Shown in pieces: positions 33,986 through 47,030 of a DNA stretch of 64,000 bases (its first letter is position 1; each line of letters opens with the position of its first letter). Origin of the DNA: Leucogyrophana mollusca (lineage: Eukaryota; Basidiomycota; Agaricomycetes; Boletales). The stretch is taken from contig MU266335.1 in NCBI GenBank assembly GCA_021014945.1, positions 1-64,000 of the forward strand, read 5' to 3'. Position numbers and translations under genes: made by a program. A model generated the notes under the pieces. It was given only the letters and a program-made list of their open reading frames with translations. It was not told the DNA's origin and ran no database searches.

Positions 33986-36900
33986 ATGACCGACACGAGC
34001 AACCTCGCTGCCAAGATGGACGTCGACGAGGCTGCGATCGATGAAGGCCTTTATTCTCGCCAGTTGTAAGCCTTCAGTGTCACAGATGTGTAAGACGGGG
34101 CTCATATTCATCTTAGATATGTGTTGGGACATGAAGGTTAGTGCTCAGAAAAATAGTTGGTGTCCACATGCTGATTTCTCTTGTAGCAATGAAGAAAATG
34201 GCTGCGTCCAATGTATTAATCGTTGGTTTGCAGGGCCTTGGAGCTGAAATTGGTAACGCGATACGATTGTTCGAGAAAGTCCCTCTCTAATGATGCCAAT
34301 AGCAAAGAACGTTTGCTTGGCTGGTGTGAAGTCTGTCACACTCTACGATCCAGAACCAGTGACAATCCAGGATCTTAGCACCCAGGTTGGTGGAATCGAG
34401 TATGGTATGATCGACTTTGATAATGACAAACCCCCAGTACTTCCTGCGAGAAAGCGATGTCGGCCAGTCGCGTGCCGAAGCCACCCTTCCACGCTTGGCT
34501 GAACTGAACGCATATGTTCCTGTCCGATTACTCAAAGGGCTCACGGGGCAAGAAATATCTGTGGAATTGATACAAGGGTTCCAAGTACGCGCTATCATGG
34601 TATTTTGCGGAGGCTTCGTGCTTACGGGTTGCAGGCGATTGTATTGTGCGGGGTATCATACGCCAAACAGCTCGAAATCAATGACTGGACCCATGCTAAC
34701 GGCGTTCACTTCATTGCCGCAGAGACACGCGGATTGTTTGGGTGCGCTATACTTTCCTTTCTTTGACCTTGCAACTAGCTTATACAAGGGGAAAGCTCCG
34801 CTTTCACTGACTTCGGTCCAAAGTTCACCTGTGTGGATCCCACCGGAGAACAGCCATTGTCGGGTATCATTGCATCGATTGACAAAGACAAGGATGGATT
34901 GGTGACATGCCTTGATGAGACGCGTCACGGCCTGGAGGATGGAGACTTTGTAACTTTCACAGAAGTCCAAGGTATGGAAGAGCTTAACGGCTGCAAGCCT
35001 CGCAAGGTAGTCGTTAGGGGTCCCTATACGTTCGAGATCGGGGACACTTCCAATCTTGGAGATTACACTAGAGGGGGTATCTTCACGCAGGTCAAAATGC
35101 CGAAGATCATTGAGTTTGTGAGTACCTACTTTGCTTACCTGAAGCACACTAAGTTTTCTCTAGAAATCCCTACGCGAGTCTTTGACCTCCCCAGAGTTCT
35201 TCATGACCGACTTCGCCAAGTTCGATAGGCCAGCCACATTGCACGCTGGTTTCCAAGCTCTCTCTCGATTCAAGTCTCAGTTCGGACGTTTGCCTCGCCC
35301 CAGAAATGCGGAAGACGCAGCCTCTCTTGTGACCTTGGCCAAGAAGATAGATGCAGATGCAGACGAAAAGACAGTGACTGCGCTCGCGTACCAGGCTACT
35401 GGAGATCTGGCTCCGGTCGCGGCGGTTATTGGCGGTTTTGTGGCGCAAGAAGTATTGAAGGCGTGCTCGGCGAAGTTCCATCCTATGGTTCAGCACCTTT
35501 ACTTTGATTCTCTGGAATCGCTTCCTTCGACAACGCCAACTGAGCAAGACTGCCAACCGATCGGTAGTCGGTATGATGGGCAAATAGCTGTCTTCGGGAA
35601 GGCTTTCCAGGACAAGATTGCGAACCATCGTCAATTCCTTGTTGGCTCAGGAGCAATAGGCTGCGAGATGCTGAAGAATTGGAGTATGATGGGCCTTGCT
35701 ACAGGTCCTGATGCGATGATCCATGTCACCGACCTCGATACCATCGAGAAGAGCAATTTGAATCGCCAGTTCCTTTTCCGCGCGAAGGACCTTGGGAAAT
35801 TCAAATCTGAAGTAGCTGCCGCTGCTGTCGCAGAGATGAATCCTGCTTTGAAAGGTCATATACTGTGTAAACAAGAACCCGTTGGCCAAGGAACTGAGAG
35901 TTGGTACCATGGTTCTGCACATGCGCTGGGCGCTGACTCACACTTATAGGCGTTTTTGACGATGCGTTTTTCGCCAGCATCGATGGTGTCACCAACGCTT
36001 TGGATAATGTTGCTGCCCGTGAGACCACACACCTGATACTAGTCTCCCAGCACTGATTGATTCGTTCTGCAGGTTTATACATGGACCAGCGCTGTATTTT
36101 GTACGAGAAACCTCTTCTGGAGTCCGGAACGATGGGCACAAAAGGGAACATGCAGGTCGTCATACCTCATTTGACCGAATCATATGCGTCGTCGCAGGAT
36201 CCTCCAGAAAAGCAAACGCTTTCGTGCACAGTCAAGAATTTCCCTAATGCCATCACGCACACCATTGAGGTAACATATGTGAAGTTTACTTTGTTTTCCC
36301 GGGCTGACGGCAGCTTAACAGTGGAGCCGGCAAGAATTTGACGCCATGTTTGTCAAACCCGTAGAATCCGTTAATCAATACCTTTCGGAGCCGAACTATC
36401 TAGAGAACTCTCTCAAGTATTCCGGTCAACAGCACGACCATGTCGAGCAGATTGTTTCATATTTGGTCACCAACAAACCTTTGACTTTTGAGGAGTGCAT
36501 CGTCTGGGCCCGTTTACAGTTCGAAGAGAAATTCAGCAACGCGATCAAACAGCTGTTGCGCAGCCTACCCAAAGATTCATTGACGAGCACCGGCCAGCCA
36601 TTCTGGAGTGGCCCCAAGAGGGCTCCCGATCCACTTGTATTTAACTCGAACGATGTGAGTCATTATATTACCCGAGCTCACGTTCTCACTGACATGCAAT
36701 CTCCAGTTTACCCATCTTTCCTTCATCATCGCAGCGGCTAACCTCCACGCATTCAACTATGGTTTACGTGGCGAGACAGATCCTGCCATTTTCAAGAAGG
36801 TTGCGGACTCTGTCATTGTACCGGAGTTTTCGCCCAAGAGTGGCGTAAAGATTCAGGTCAATGAGAACGAACCTGTTGCCCAGTCAACCTCTGGTATGTT

Positions 36901-37772
36901 TCTCTGGATTTCTGAAACCGGCGCCCGACGATGAGACGTATGGCACAGATCCCGACGATATTTCTGGCCTTGTGAAGCAGCTGCCTTCGCCTTCCTCGCT
37001 GGCAGGCTACCGCTTGACGCCAGTTGAGTTTGAGAAGGACGATGACACCAATCACCACATCGACTTCATCACAGCTGCATCAAACCTCCGTGCTATGAAC
37101 TACAATATTCCTATCGCCGACCGGCACTCCACGAAGCAGATCGCTGGGAAGATTATCCCAGCTATAGCCACCACCACTGCGCTCATTGTTGGGCTGGTTT
37201 GTTTGGAACTCTACAAGGTACCTCATATTGCGTACGCCTCGACCTGATACGCGATCTCATCTCGTTTCGTTCTATGCGTAGATCATCGACGGCAAAAACA
37301 AGCTGGAAGAGTACAAGAACGGCTTCATCAATCTTGCTCTTCCATTCTTCGGCTTCTCTGAGCCTATTGCCGCCAAGAAGAACAAATACGGTACCACGGA
37401 GTGGACGCTCTGGGATCGCTTCGAGTTCAAGAACGACCCAACGCTCAAGGAGTTCATCGCCTGGTTTAAGTCGACTCATAACCTGGAGATAAGCATGGTC
37501 AGTCAAGGCGTCAGTATGTTGTGGAGTTCGTTTGTCGGAAAGAAGAAGGTAATCGCAATTTCTTGCTGTTGTCGCACCCATTCATGCGACGAACGTTTCA
37601 GAGTGACGAAAGGCTCCCAATGAAGTTCAGCAAGCTCGTAGAGCATGTCAGCAAGAAGCCTATCCCTCCTCACACCACCCATCTTCTTGTTGAAATTATG
37701 GCTTCAGATGAAGACGATGAGGACGTCGAGGTCGGTGCCGCCCCCTATGTGCTCTTAGAGGAGTCCATCTGA
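33986..37772 (+). CDS. UBA1: Ubiquitin-activating enzyme E1
   Basis: Fifteen exons give 1,017 residues: 33986-34065, 34117-34136, 34187-34252, 34303-34385, 34438-34584, 34635-34741, 34796-35117, 35164-35899, 35950-36018, 36073-36269, 36322-36654, 36707-36893, 36949-37217, 37282-37548, 37602-37772. The inactive adenylation half has [20 protein letters not shown] and [19 protein letters not shown]. The active half has [19 protein letters not shown] and [15 protein letters not shown]. The catalytic cysteine is Cys595 in [17 protein letters not shown], near the yeast position 600. The C-terminal ubiquitin-fold domain ends [17 protein letters not shown]. It activates ubiquitin with ATP and loads E2 enzymes. 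Exon 2 is only 20 nt. Confidence 0.97.
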
Positions 37773-38878
37773 CTTCTTTCCACAGGTGCCTTTTATCATT
37801 GTAAGAATTTGAGCATAAGCGAAAGGCAAACATCGATATCCATGTACTATATAGACCCTACACCTTGTAGCAACTTCCACAATATCTCGAATGCATAATA
37901 TCTCCTCACATATAGTATGGAGTGTATGCCTCCGATCATCCCATGCACTGTTTCCAAGCATGACACAAGTGTCTGACGGCATAGATTGGCATTCGAGAGT
38001 ATGTACCAAAAGCTACGTACGCTTTCATGCCTAGAAAGTCGGAAAGAAAAGGCATGCATAACTACTTACCTAGCGAAAACGAAGGGGGTAACGCAGCATC
38101 AAAGAGAAGCGGAAGGGCTAAACTATGGCGCCAACGTGAAGCGGGTGAGGGAGATGTGTGGAGAACGGAAAGAAGGGATGCAACACGACTGGGGGATACG
38201 AGGCGCTGCCTGAGATGAAGAATCAAAAGAATAGATGAAATGTTTTTGTAACGTTACGTGGGGATTTTCTGCATGTTTTTGTGCGGTTTCGTGATGCGTT
38301 TTGTAAAGAAAACGTAGCAAGAAGAAACAACCAAAGCAAAGGCAGGGAACTAAGTCGTGAAAAATTATTAGTAGGCGTGAGGGTACTGGATGAACGAGAA
38401 TTGGATACATCAATAGAGAACAATGAACCAAAGGCCGTAATTGTTCAATCCATGAACGCGGTATGGGACAGATATATGGTCCGGGATATCGGTTGATCTT
38501 CTGACCAACTCCTCCCCGCGACGGGAAGAAGACAGGAAGAAGGTGAGGAACCCAGGTAGGATAAATAACGGCGTGGCGCAACCGAGAGATGATAACGACG
38601 AAATGGGAAATGAGACAAACGCTGGTCCCCGCAGACAGGATGGATATGTCTGGAAGTGGGGGACTTGAGATCGTATAACACAATGGCGCAGACGAAAAAA
38701 TCCAGTATTCACAGACCGCGAAAGGATGGACGGGCATGAGCAAGAGAGTGGAAATTATGGCACCTTGCCGAGGGCGGTGTCATGGAGGCGCATCATTAGG
38801 TTGTAGAGACGAGATACCGGGTGAAATCTATTTGAGGATGCGGTGATCCATTGCTGACGGAGATGTGAAAGCTAGACT
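37773..38878. other. Intergenic between convergent genes, no gene seen
   Basis: The E1 gene (+) and the second cyclin gene (-) end into this 1.1-kb stretch. A 206-codon minus-strand frame at 38123-38743 is rich in Ser/Leu/Phe/His and lacks any domain. It is more likely 3' untranslated sequence. Confidence 0.5.
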
Positions 38879-41316
38879 CTAGGCGCGTGGCCAGGTCGAA
38901 TGGTGGCTGATGCTTGGGTGAGGTCCGAAAGGGGGCCTGTAAGCTGCTTCGTAGCCATAGCGTTCCATGGAAGGCCACGAAGGGTCTACCTGAGAGGGCA
39001 TTCCCATCTCATCAGCCGCCGTACGGATATCGCTGCACCTATAGCCATATCGACATTGGGGATACGAGTGGCTGTGGTTCGAGGCTGCGAAATTTTCCGA
39101 GTCACAATACGATTGTGATTGAGACCGAATATGGGAGACGTTCGTGGTAACGCCGCACGGGTAGGAGATAGGGTAATGTGAAAACCCCTGATGGAAAGGA
39201 GCAAACGTGCAGCTAGCGCCCGGTGGCCCCTTGATAAGAGAAACATACGCTGTACCGGACGGCCAACACTGATAGGGAACTGGAGCGGGCAATGCAAACT
39301 GCGGCGCTAGCGACGGCTGAACAGCCATGTAACGGCCACTAGCTGCGTTTCTATCCCGAAAGATTGGCTCGTCTCCAGCAGGGCTCCATTTGGCTGGCGG
39401 CGGTAGAGCAATTCCTACTTGGTGGCGAAGGCCATGATTCTCCACGTAATCCATACCCAGTTGGGGAATAGGGTTGGCGAGCGCGTCGTGGCGACTGTAG
39501 GAGCTACCATTGCTGACACGTCGTTTTGGAAGATACTCCTCCCGGAGTGGCCCATCTTCGTCAAGATCGATCTCCGGCCCCTCAGTGTAACGATCGTATA
39601 AACCCTCGTCCAGGCCTAATTTTTCCCTCGTCCGCTGTTCCAATCCGAGAAACACCGGATCCGACGAGCTGTGGGGAGCTGCCGCGATCTCTTCAATCGT
39701 CTTGCGAATGATTGAATGCGGGCTTGAAAAAGGACGCGAAATGGGTTGGGGATGAGCCTGCGATGATAGCGACTGGTGATAAGAAAACAAGTGGCCCAAC
39801 CATTCAGACCAGGCAGACGGGGAGATCGACAAATCGTGTGAGAACACGTCCAGCGCAAGAAATTCTAGCTTGTTCAAGGAATGAGTCGGAACGCCAGATA
39901 TGGTGTGCCTGAGGCTATATGAGCATAGATTCAATGAACTATAGCTGCGCATGAACACTCACCAAGTCTTGTTAGAGAATGTATGATCGTCCAGCCACTT
40001 GTTTGCGAGCATACACCCCAACACGATGAGCCTAAAAGTGGGGTTGCTCGCCACGTCTCCTTCAGCGGCAATATGTGCGTCGCCGAACAATTCGGCTCTA
40101 AATCGTGAATCTTTAAGGTACTCTTGACCACTTTGAGCAGCTCCAAGGTATACGGGCAAGCGAGCAATGTACCAGAGCGCAAGAAGGATAGCGGACGGCT
40201 GCAAAAGTGTGGACATGAGGAGGGAATGTACCGATCCTGTCAAGTAGAGTGGCGTTGGGTTTGGCCCGAGATCGACGGCGGTAGCCCTGAGGAATTGTGT
40301 AAGCCATCAATATCAAGAGGCATGTCCTGAAAAAACACGTACCTGTACCTAGCTACTGAGGACGGGACACGAATCGCATGGGTACAGACCTTCCAAACAT
40401 AAGAGATCATCCATTCCGCGATTGGCTCAGCCAGCTTCTTGTACGGCAGGGTGACGGGAGCATACGGTTCAGGTTCCGTCGCTACAGGCTCGTCCTTGAT
40501 GGGCTCCAAATACGGATATGGCTGACACTCGTAGGGGAGCTGCTCATCTTGCGTCTTGGCAACGAGGGAATTGTAGAGCAGAGAGGGATGGGTAGCGGAT
40601 ACGGCTCGGTCTACGTAATCTCCGAACGGGGTAAGTGGGCCTATAGGACTAGACCCTATGTCACCGCTGTGAACCATCCCAGGCGAATCATCCTCCAGCA
40701 CAGGCGAGAAAGCGCCAGTGTCTTGTACATCACCCACGTCGCCGGACTGCGACCACGCATAGGCTCCACCCATTGGACTCCCGAGATCCATCTCAAGCTC
40801 CATGCTCTCCTTGGGCGAGCTTGCATCCCACTGACTTGCGTGACTATATGCGGCTGGCTGAAGAGTTGACTGCTCGAAACCCATGCCCTCGTCAAGGACA
40901 GCGGCCTGAGAGGCGCCGCCGTGGCGTGATCCAATATCCAAACCACAGTCCTGAATCCAAGCGCTCAGGGGCGGAATACACGCCTCCACGTGTGCTCCTT
41001 TAATAACGAAGGCGTTGTCCGCATCAGCTAACCCACGACGAAAACGCGGCGCAGTCTGCCTCACAACGTCAGTGGGACGTGTGTCTGAGTCGTCCTCCCA
41101 TATGCGACGAGTCTTGGTCCTTCTCCATGACGGCAGTGAATTGATCCACTGGTCGCGGCTACCAAACGAAGGCGGTGGACCTGTCGGAGAGACAGGAAGA
41201 GTATGCTTCAACTACTGAAAGACAGATGATTGAGTCTTTGCAAACTCGCCAGTTTTGGGTGGCTTATAGACTGGATGTGCCGGTGGTTTGGAGACGATTG
41301 GGACGGGGACTGGCAT
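38879..41316 (-). CDS. Cyclin-box protein, PCL/PHO80-like, copy B
   Basis: Supported exons are 41211-40349, 40286-39963 and 39908-38879. The cyclin box is spread over exons 1-3: MISYVWKVCTHAIRVPSS, LLMSTLLQPSAILLALWYIA, RLIVLGCMLANKWLDDHTF, then NKTWHTISGVPTHSLNKLEF and LALDVFSHDLSISPSAW. Both introns are phase 2 and fall at the same box positions as in copy A. The C-terminus is long and Tyr/His/Pro-rich. The likely start is the ATG at 41316 (MPVPVPIVSKPPAHPV), but an in-frame TAG at 41214-41212 separates it from exon 1. Removal of a 60-nt GT-AG segment at 41271-41212 would fix this. Confidence 0.8.
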
Positions 41317-42902
41317 CTGCACAGGGAGAAGGACAGAGACAAGACCGCCAGCTGCACCTGAAGCGCAAGGACGATCGAATCTCTAGTCTGCTTGAGTACC
41401 TCTTGTGAAGAGGATAAACGAGTGAGGGGGAGCGTAAGATCGGTCGTAAGCAAGTCCAGAATGCGAGGGGATGGAAATAGTGAGAGAACGAGCCGAGTGC
41501 GAAATGTGGCAAACGCGCAGCGAAGGCGTGCCTTTTGAATGCTCGGAGTGGAAGGAAGGCAGATACGAGCGAGCAGAAAGCGTCCTGTGGAGGATATTGC
41601 CGCTGAATCCCAAGACTACCCCGAACTACCCAGAGAACCTCTAAGAGAGAAAAGCGAGAATATAGCCGTTCTCAGTCGACGCGACGCTGTCGTTGACGAT
41701 GAGCCGAACCAGGGGGAATGATTTTTTGGCGAAGATGAGACCAACTAAAGGTCGATCCACAGCCAAGAAAGTGGTAACAAAACGTTCGCTCTAGAAATTT
41801 TCTTATAGGGAAACTGTCCAACGCGCTTAGCAAATAAGTTCTCACGCCCCCGATACATTTTTGGGTCCGTCGCCTGTGATTGCGAGGCACGCCGTGTCAG
41901 ACTCTGAGGCGCCTGATCTCATAATTATATTCTGTTACACCTATTCTTTGCGGTAAAAACCACGTCTACGTCTACGCTGCATTGCAGCGCCATAGCAGGC
42001 AAAAGCACGGCAGGGCATCTGACGTCCGCCCTTTGCCGACATGTAAAACTCCATCCCACCGCTCGGCAAGGCACCTGACGCCATTTAATTGGTTGCTGTA
42101 ACCTCAAACGTGGGTAGTCGCAGTCGAAACGACTACACGAGAAACCTCGTTACTAAGTACGTTTGCTGCGTAACCTACCTTTCTTGTGCAGCGGCTCCGT
42201 ATGCTCTTCCCCAACAATCTTTTTCCCCGATTGGAGTCGCACCGCGTTGATTCATGCGAACCGTCCTGAATTAGACACGTCAGGAACTTCAGTGCCTCAG
42301 CCCACAATGCACATCGGACCTTGCCATTGACGCATCAGTCAACACTATATGTACCAGCCTGGGCTAAGCTCAGAACCAAACATTAGTCAAACTGATTTGA
42401 TGGACCAGCGATGTGGCCAAACCTGCGCCTGGGATTAATCAGAGTTCCATCGGATTGGATATGATCATACGTTCAGCGTGGCACGGGTTATCGATGGAAT
42501 TGGAGTCATCCTACCCCACGTATCTGTCCAATGGAATACTATCTGAAGGGATATTCCAGATATCAGCGTTCACAGGCTGCGCGCCCGAGGACCGAGTATC
42601 TCGCCAGACTGGGACTGAGATATGCATCTCAACTGGGGGAACAGAACGGCACGGATTCCGATGACTCGTGGAGAACAATGGTAAAACCAAATTAGCCCGA
42701 GGTCAGTGGTTAATAAATTGACACACAACTGAGTCAGCGATGCGGGAACCCGTTCGCGATTAGTTCACGTGAGTAATGATAGGTAATGATAGAAGGGAGT
42801 TGTTTGCGTTTGTGTTGTTCTGTTGAATTCTCAAGCTGTTGCCAAACATCCATTGTGTCACGCACTTCCGCTCGGGCCAAGTAGCGTCAAACAGCTGCCA
42901 GT
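41317..42902. other. Long divergent intergenic region, no gene seen
   Basis: This 1.6-kb stretch separates the divergent second cyclin gene (-) and the Far11/STRIP gene (+). It is less GC-rich near 41900-42350. A CACGTG box at 42766-42771 is followed by a direct repeat of GTAATGATAG at about 42773-42792. No coding frame is supported. Confidence 0.5.
42766..42792. promoter_or_regulatory. CACGTG box and direct repeat before Far11/STRIP
   Basis: CACGTG at 42766-42771 is followed by two copies of GTAATGATAG. It lies about 110-135 bp upstream of the Far11/STRIP start. The function is inferred only from position. Confidence 0.35.
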
Positions 42903-45900
42903 ATGAACATGGTTTTTGCACAACCGCCTTCGTATGGCAGCAATGAATCTCAAGATGGAAATGTCGCGCTGGGCCTTGACTCGATCACCCTAGGGCAACT
43001 CAAAGCAATGGTCACATCTGCTCCAAAGCCCAAGGCATGCTTGCACATCCGTCTCGTCCTTCGGGTGTTCACAACGTGTATTAACAGCAATCGTTTTATG
43101 ACTTTCGTTACGACGATGAAGATACGGTTATGAATGAGATCGACGAGTTCTACTCCTATGTAGAGATGCCACAGGTCGCAGAGAATCTAAAAGCGTGGCA
43201 GGGTTCATTCCCCGGAGGCAAGTCGCGCGATGTGTGTTGAATTCCTGTAGTAACAATTGTGCTCGCAGAATGGACTAGCCCAGAAACAACCAGCGCACAA
43301 AGGAAAGCCCATGTCGAAGTGCTGTTAGAAAGCCTCGAGCATCGTGACGCGGAAATCAGATTCACGAACGCTCGGCGCCTCTTCTACGTTCTGCAAGGTT
43401 GCGTCCGTTTGTTTAGTGGGTGAGCAGATATTGATAGTGTCAATTACGTCAGGTACATTCGCGGAAACGACATCTCCAGAGCATCAGCTTCACTGGATAT
43501 ATGAAAACTGCAAAGTCGTTCGAGGTGCGAACGGATTGAGTACCATTGTAGAGTCGATGAAGATCGCGAGCCAGAAACACGACCTCCTCTGGTAAGTAAT
43601 CTGATGCGCTAAGATGTGTCAAGTCTCACGAAATCGCGCGATAGCTCATTGTCAGACGCCGATGCAGCTCATTTTCACATCTCGCCAACCGAGAAAGCTG
43701 ATTTCCTCGAGGAAGTTACCACAGAGATATCAGTGTACCTAGGAATGATGTACCATCTCATCGAGATCTTCAAAGAACGCGACGATTTCGCCGACGAATT
43801 AAGTGAGTGGTTTTATCGGACTCAAACTTTATTTGTCTCACCCTGCCCAAGTGAGCATGGATCCCCCTCTGCCTGTGTATCTTTTCAACGTGGTTTCCGG
43901 GCTCAGGGACAAAAGTGCTAAAGGCTATCCCATCAAGAAGGTACCCAGAGCGCTCCTTGCATTCCGAAAATCCTGGCTGAATGGATACTAGCTCCTTCTT
44001 GTGCTGTGGAAAACTCTTTTGGCATGCTGTGGTGGGATTCGAGAGCTCGCGCGGGTGAAACAGCTGGCCCGGGAACTAGCTTCCTTACCGGAAACGAGCG
44101 ACGAAGGTATGAACATTTGCAAAAACCCTGCACGAACCTCACAAATGCACCGACAGCCATAGCTATCAAGTGTTCGCCATTTGATATGGAGACCTTTCGG
44201 CAAGAGACCTCGGTCAAATATCCAACGTTCACTCCTCCTCAGGTCCAACCCCGATCAGATGCGCCCGTTGCCAAACCGACTCTGTCGCTTCCCACCCATA
44301 AATTGGCGCAAGCTTACTCTCCCATTCCTGTCCGCCATCATTATCACCACGACGACTCCGACTCTCACCATCCTGGTCTCCCAAACACACTAAATCAGCC
44401 ATTCCTCCCACAGCAGCAAGGTCCCAACAATGGCTACCGCCCGAATCCCCAACCCGCAACACCCGCACCTTCTCCCCCTCCCTCGCCGAAGCCGAAGAAG
44501 CAACAATATCAGACGGATCAAACCCGACCATTTCTATTTCCATTCTCTCGCAAGAGTCATTTTGGTGACAAAAGCGCAAAGCTGGTTCCATTTGCTATTG
44601 ACGAGGCGGACAAACTGTACAACAGGCACATGTATGTTAGTCTATCGCTTTGGCAGATGTGGCGCACTCGGGAGGAATGCATGACTGCGGAGAGTGGACT
44701 TGATTATATGCCGGGATCAGGTGCCGAATCCGACACGAAACTTGTTTCTGAGGTGCGTGCGGTTGCTATTCCTTGACACAGTGTCTGAGACCGTATCTCA
44801 GGACCCTGAGACCGCCGAGCCGTTGCCAGATATTGCGTTACTCGATGCAAAAATCACTGATGCTCTCGCAGCAATAGCAAGCGCAGAGTCGGGTACCCAG
44901 GAACGGAAAGCAAGGGAAAGGAAAGAAGACCTTATGCGCCTGAAGCGAGTCGAGCTAATCTACGTGAGAAATTCTGTCTTTTGATCTACTGCTCGCTCAT
45001 TTGTATTTGTTAGAGTTCTGTCCTCCCTGTTTTGTCGGGTTGGGTTTTGGTATTGTTGAAACTACTTCTGGCTACTGTCTCTGCTGGGACAGGTCAGCAA
45101 CAAGGACCGCAGTCTTCTACGTCATCAGTTTTCCCTCCAGGAGTTGGCTCCCGTGAGCATCTCGCATTTTCTGTCACCAACGAGTTCCCTAATTGCAAAT
45201 GTTCCAGCTCCCGAGCAACCACCCGCCCCACCACCAACTCTCGATGATCTTGACGTCACCCGTCATCGCGAAATCACTTCGAAAGCTGTATCAGCCATCT
45301 TGTTGCTGACCTTGAAATGGTTCAAAGCTTCCCGTGAGTTTACACTTTCGATCACCAATTGCGTCATGAATGAACCATCACATACCAGATGTGATGAAGT
45401 TCCACCACCTGGGACAACTGTTACTCGATACCAACTGCTTGTTACTTATTCTGAAGATGTTTGGTTTACAAGAAGTGTCCGCGTCCGTTGTGTCCAAAGC
45501 TGATTCTCCGGATCACAAGTGAGTGGTTTGGAGGATCCACCTGGCAGAATGCTGATTCCACATAGCTTCTTCCGTTATTGTCAAATCCATCATGCAAAAA
45601 TTGCACCTCGGATGCTCGACGACCATCCTCGTGCTCCCCTTCATATTGTGCTCCAAACTAAGAACCTCCCGAACGGGCAGAAACACGAGGAGGAAGTTGA
45701 GATGTTGACCGAGTTCTCGTGGCGCAATTTCTTCTCCACAATCAACTTCGCGAGGATCATGCAGAAGCTGTCCAAAAGCCGCTCACATCGCATAATGATG
45801 CTTGTGCAATACAAAAGTTCGGTGAGTACATTGCGGTGCTGTGTAGTCATCGAGGCCTGATTCTGTGCCAGGCGGTGTTGAAACGCGTTTTGCGCGTCCC

Positions 45901-47030
45901 CCATCCGATGCTCCAGCTCCACGTGTTGAAATTGATCAAGAGCCAGGTGCCGTTCTGTGGTCGAAAATGGCGACAATGTCCGTCTCATGGTTTTACTCGC
46001 CTTGACATGTGCTGATTTCCCGGCAGCAAATATGAAGGTCATCACGTCCATATACCTTAATTGTAGGCCAGATTTGAGGGATGAATGGCTGACTGGCACG
46101 GAGGTTGACGATATTTCTGATGCACAAGTGAGTGAAGAAAATGTACCTCAAATATACTGCTCTCATGGCACTGTAGGCTCAAGAACAAGCACTGCGACAC
46201 CTGGTGAAATTCTGTGCGTAAAGACGATTACAGGTCCACCCAGTTACACTCATGTACTACTCTTTAGACAATAACAGACGATATGGCGCTCAGGCCACCA
46301 ATCAGCACACTCAAGCGCATCGACGATCAGTCAGCTTATCTCACAATATGGATGGATTACCTCCCGGTTTGGAACTTGGAAATCTCATTCGACCTTTGGG
46401 CACTCCTAATGTCGTGGAAGCCGACGTTTTCCCGCCTTCGCGATCGCAAGCTCCTGATCCATCAATATTCCTGCCTTACACCACGGAAGATATCGCCTTC
46501 GAAGAAGAATACGAGGAATACCTGTCTGACCTCGGGTGGTCTGACGAGCAGACTCATGGCCCCTTGTTTGGAGGGCCGTCAAACTCTGCTTGGCATCGAC
46601 TTCCCGATTTCGTCAGCAGCATAACTGACAATATCAGCGACAGTGAGAGTGTGGTATCCATCGGGGACCTTGGCGACGACTCGCGACTTGATGTTGGCAG
46701 AGATGACCGGAATATACCTGACGAGAACTTGAACAATTGGGAGGTAAGGAGAATATAACTTAGTATGAGAAGGCGAGGTTGACATCTGCACAGCACATGA
46801 GTCCCAAGACCATGGCGGCACTACCGAAATCCCCTGCTGGTGCTCGTCGGTCGAGCTCTGGAGGTGGTCTTCGTCCCGTGTTGCCATTCGGCCTTGACGA
46901 CGGCAGCGCGCTTGATCCCGAGGAAGATGACGAGCCCGAAATGGGGCCTATGCCTCGAGAACAATCTGGTCCATTTGCCCAAGGTGGAGGAGTTGATGAA
47001 GTGGAATATGCTTACGGGTCAGTATGTTGA
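42903..47030 (+). CDS. FAR11: STRIPAK subunit Far11/STRIP1
   Basis: Eighteen exons give 1,085 residues: 42903-43034, 43088-43217, 43269-43397, 43453-43591, 43645-43802, 43852-43940, 43992-44106, 44157-44752, 44802-44963, 45014-45152, 45208-45333, 45389-45518, 45566-45821, 45872-45977, 46027-46127, 46177-46213, 46268-46743, 46794-47030. Introns 1 and 2 use GC donors. The N1221-type half has FYDFRYDDEDTVMNEIDEF, AEIRFTNARRLFYVLQG and VYLGMMYHLIEIFKERDDF. The DUF3402-type half has VLPVLSGWVLVLLKLLLA, VMKFHHLGQLLLDTNCLLL and WRNFFSTINFARIMQKLSK. Far11/STRIP scaffolds the PP2A-striatin complex, which in filamentous fungi controls hyphal fusion and fruiting. The exact C-terminus is less certain. 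Confidence 0.93.

Noticed and set aside
38123..38743. 206-codon minus-strand frame between the E1 gene and the second cyclin
   Set aside because: Biased Ser/Leu/Phe/His/Pro composition, no domain, lies where two genes converge; best read as 3' untranslated sequence.
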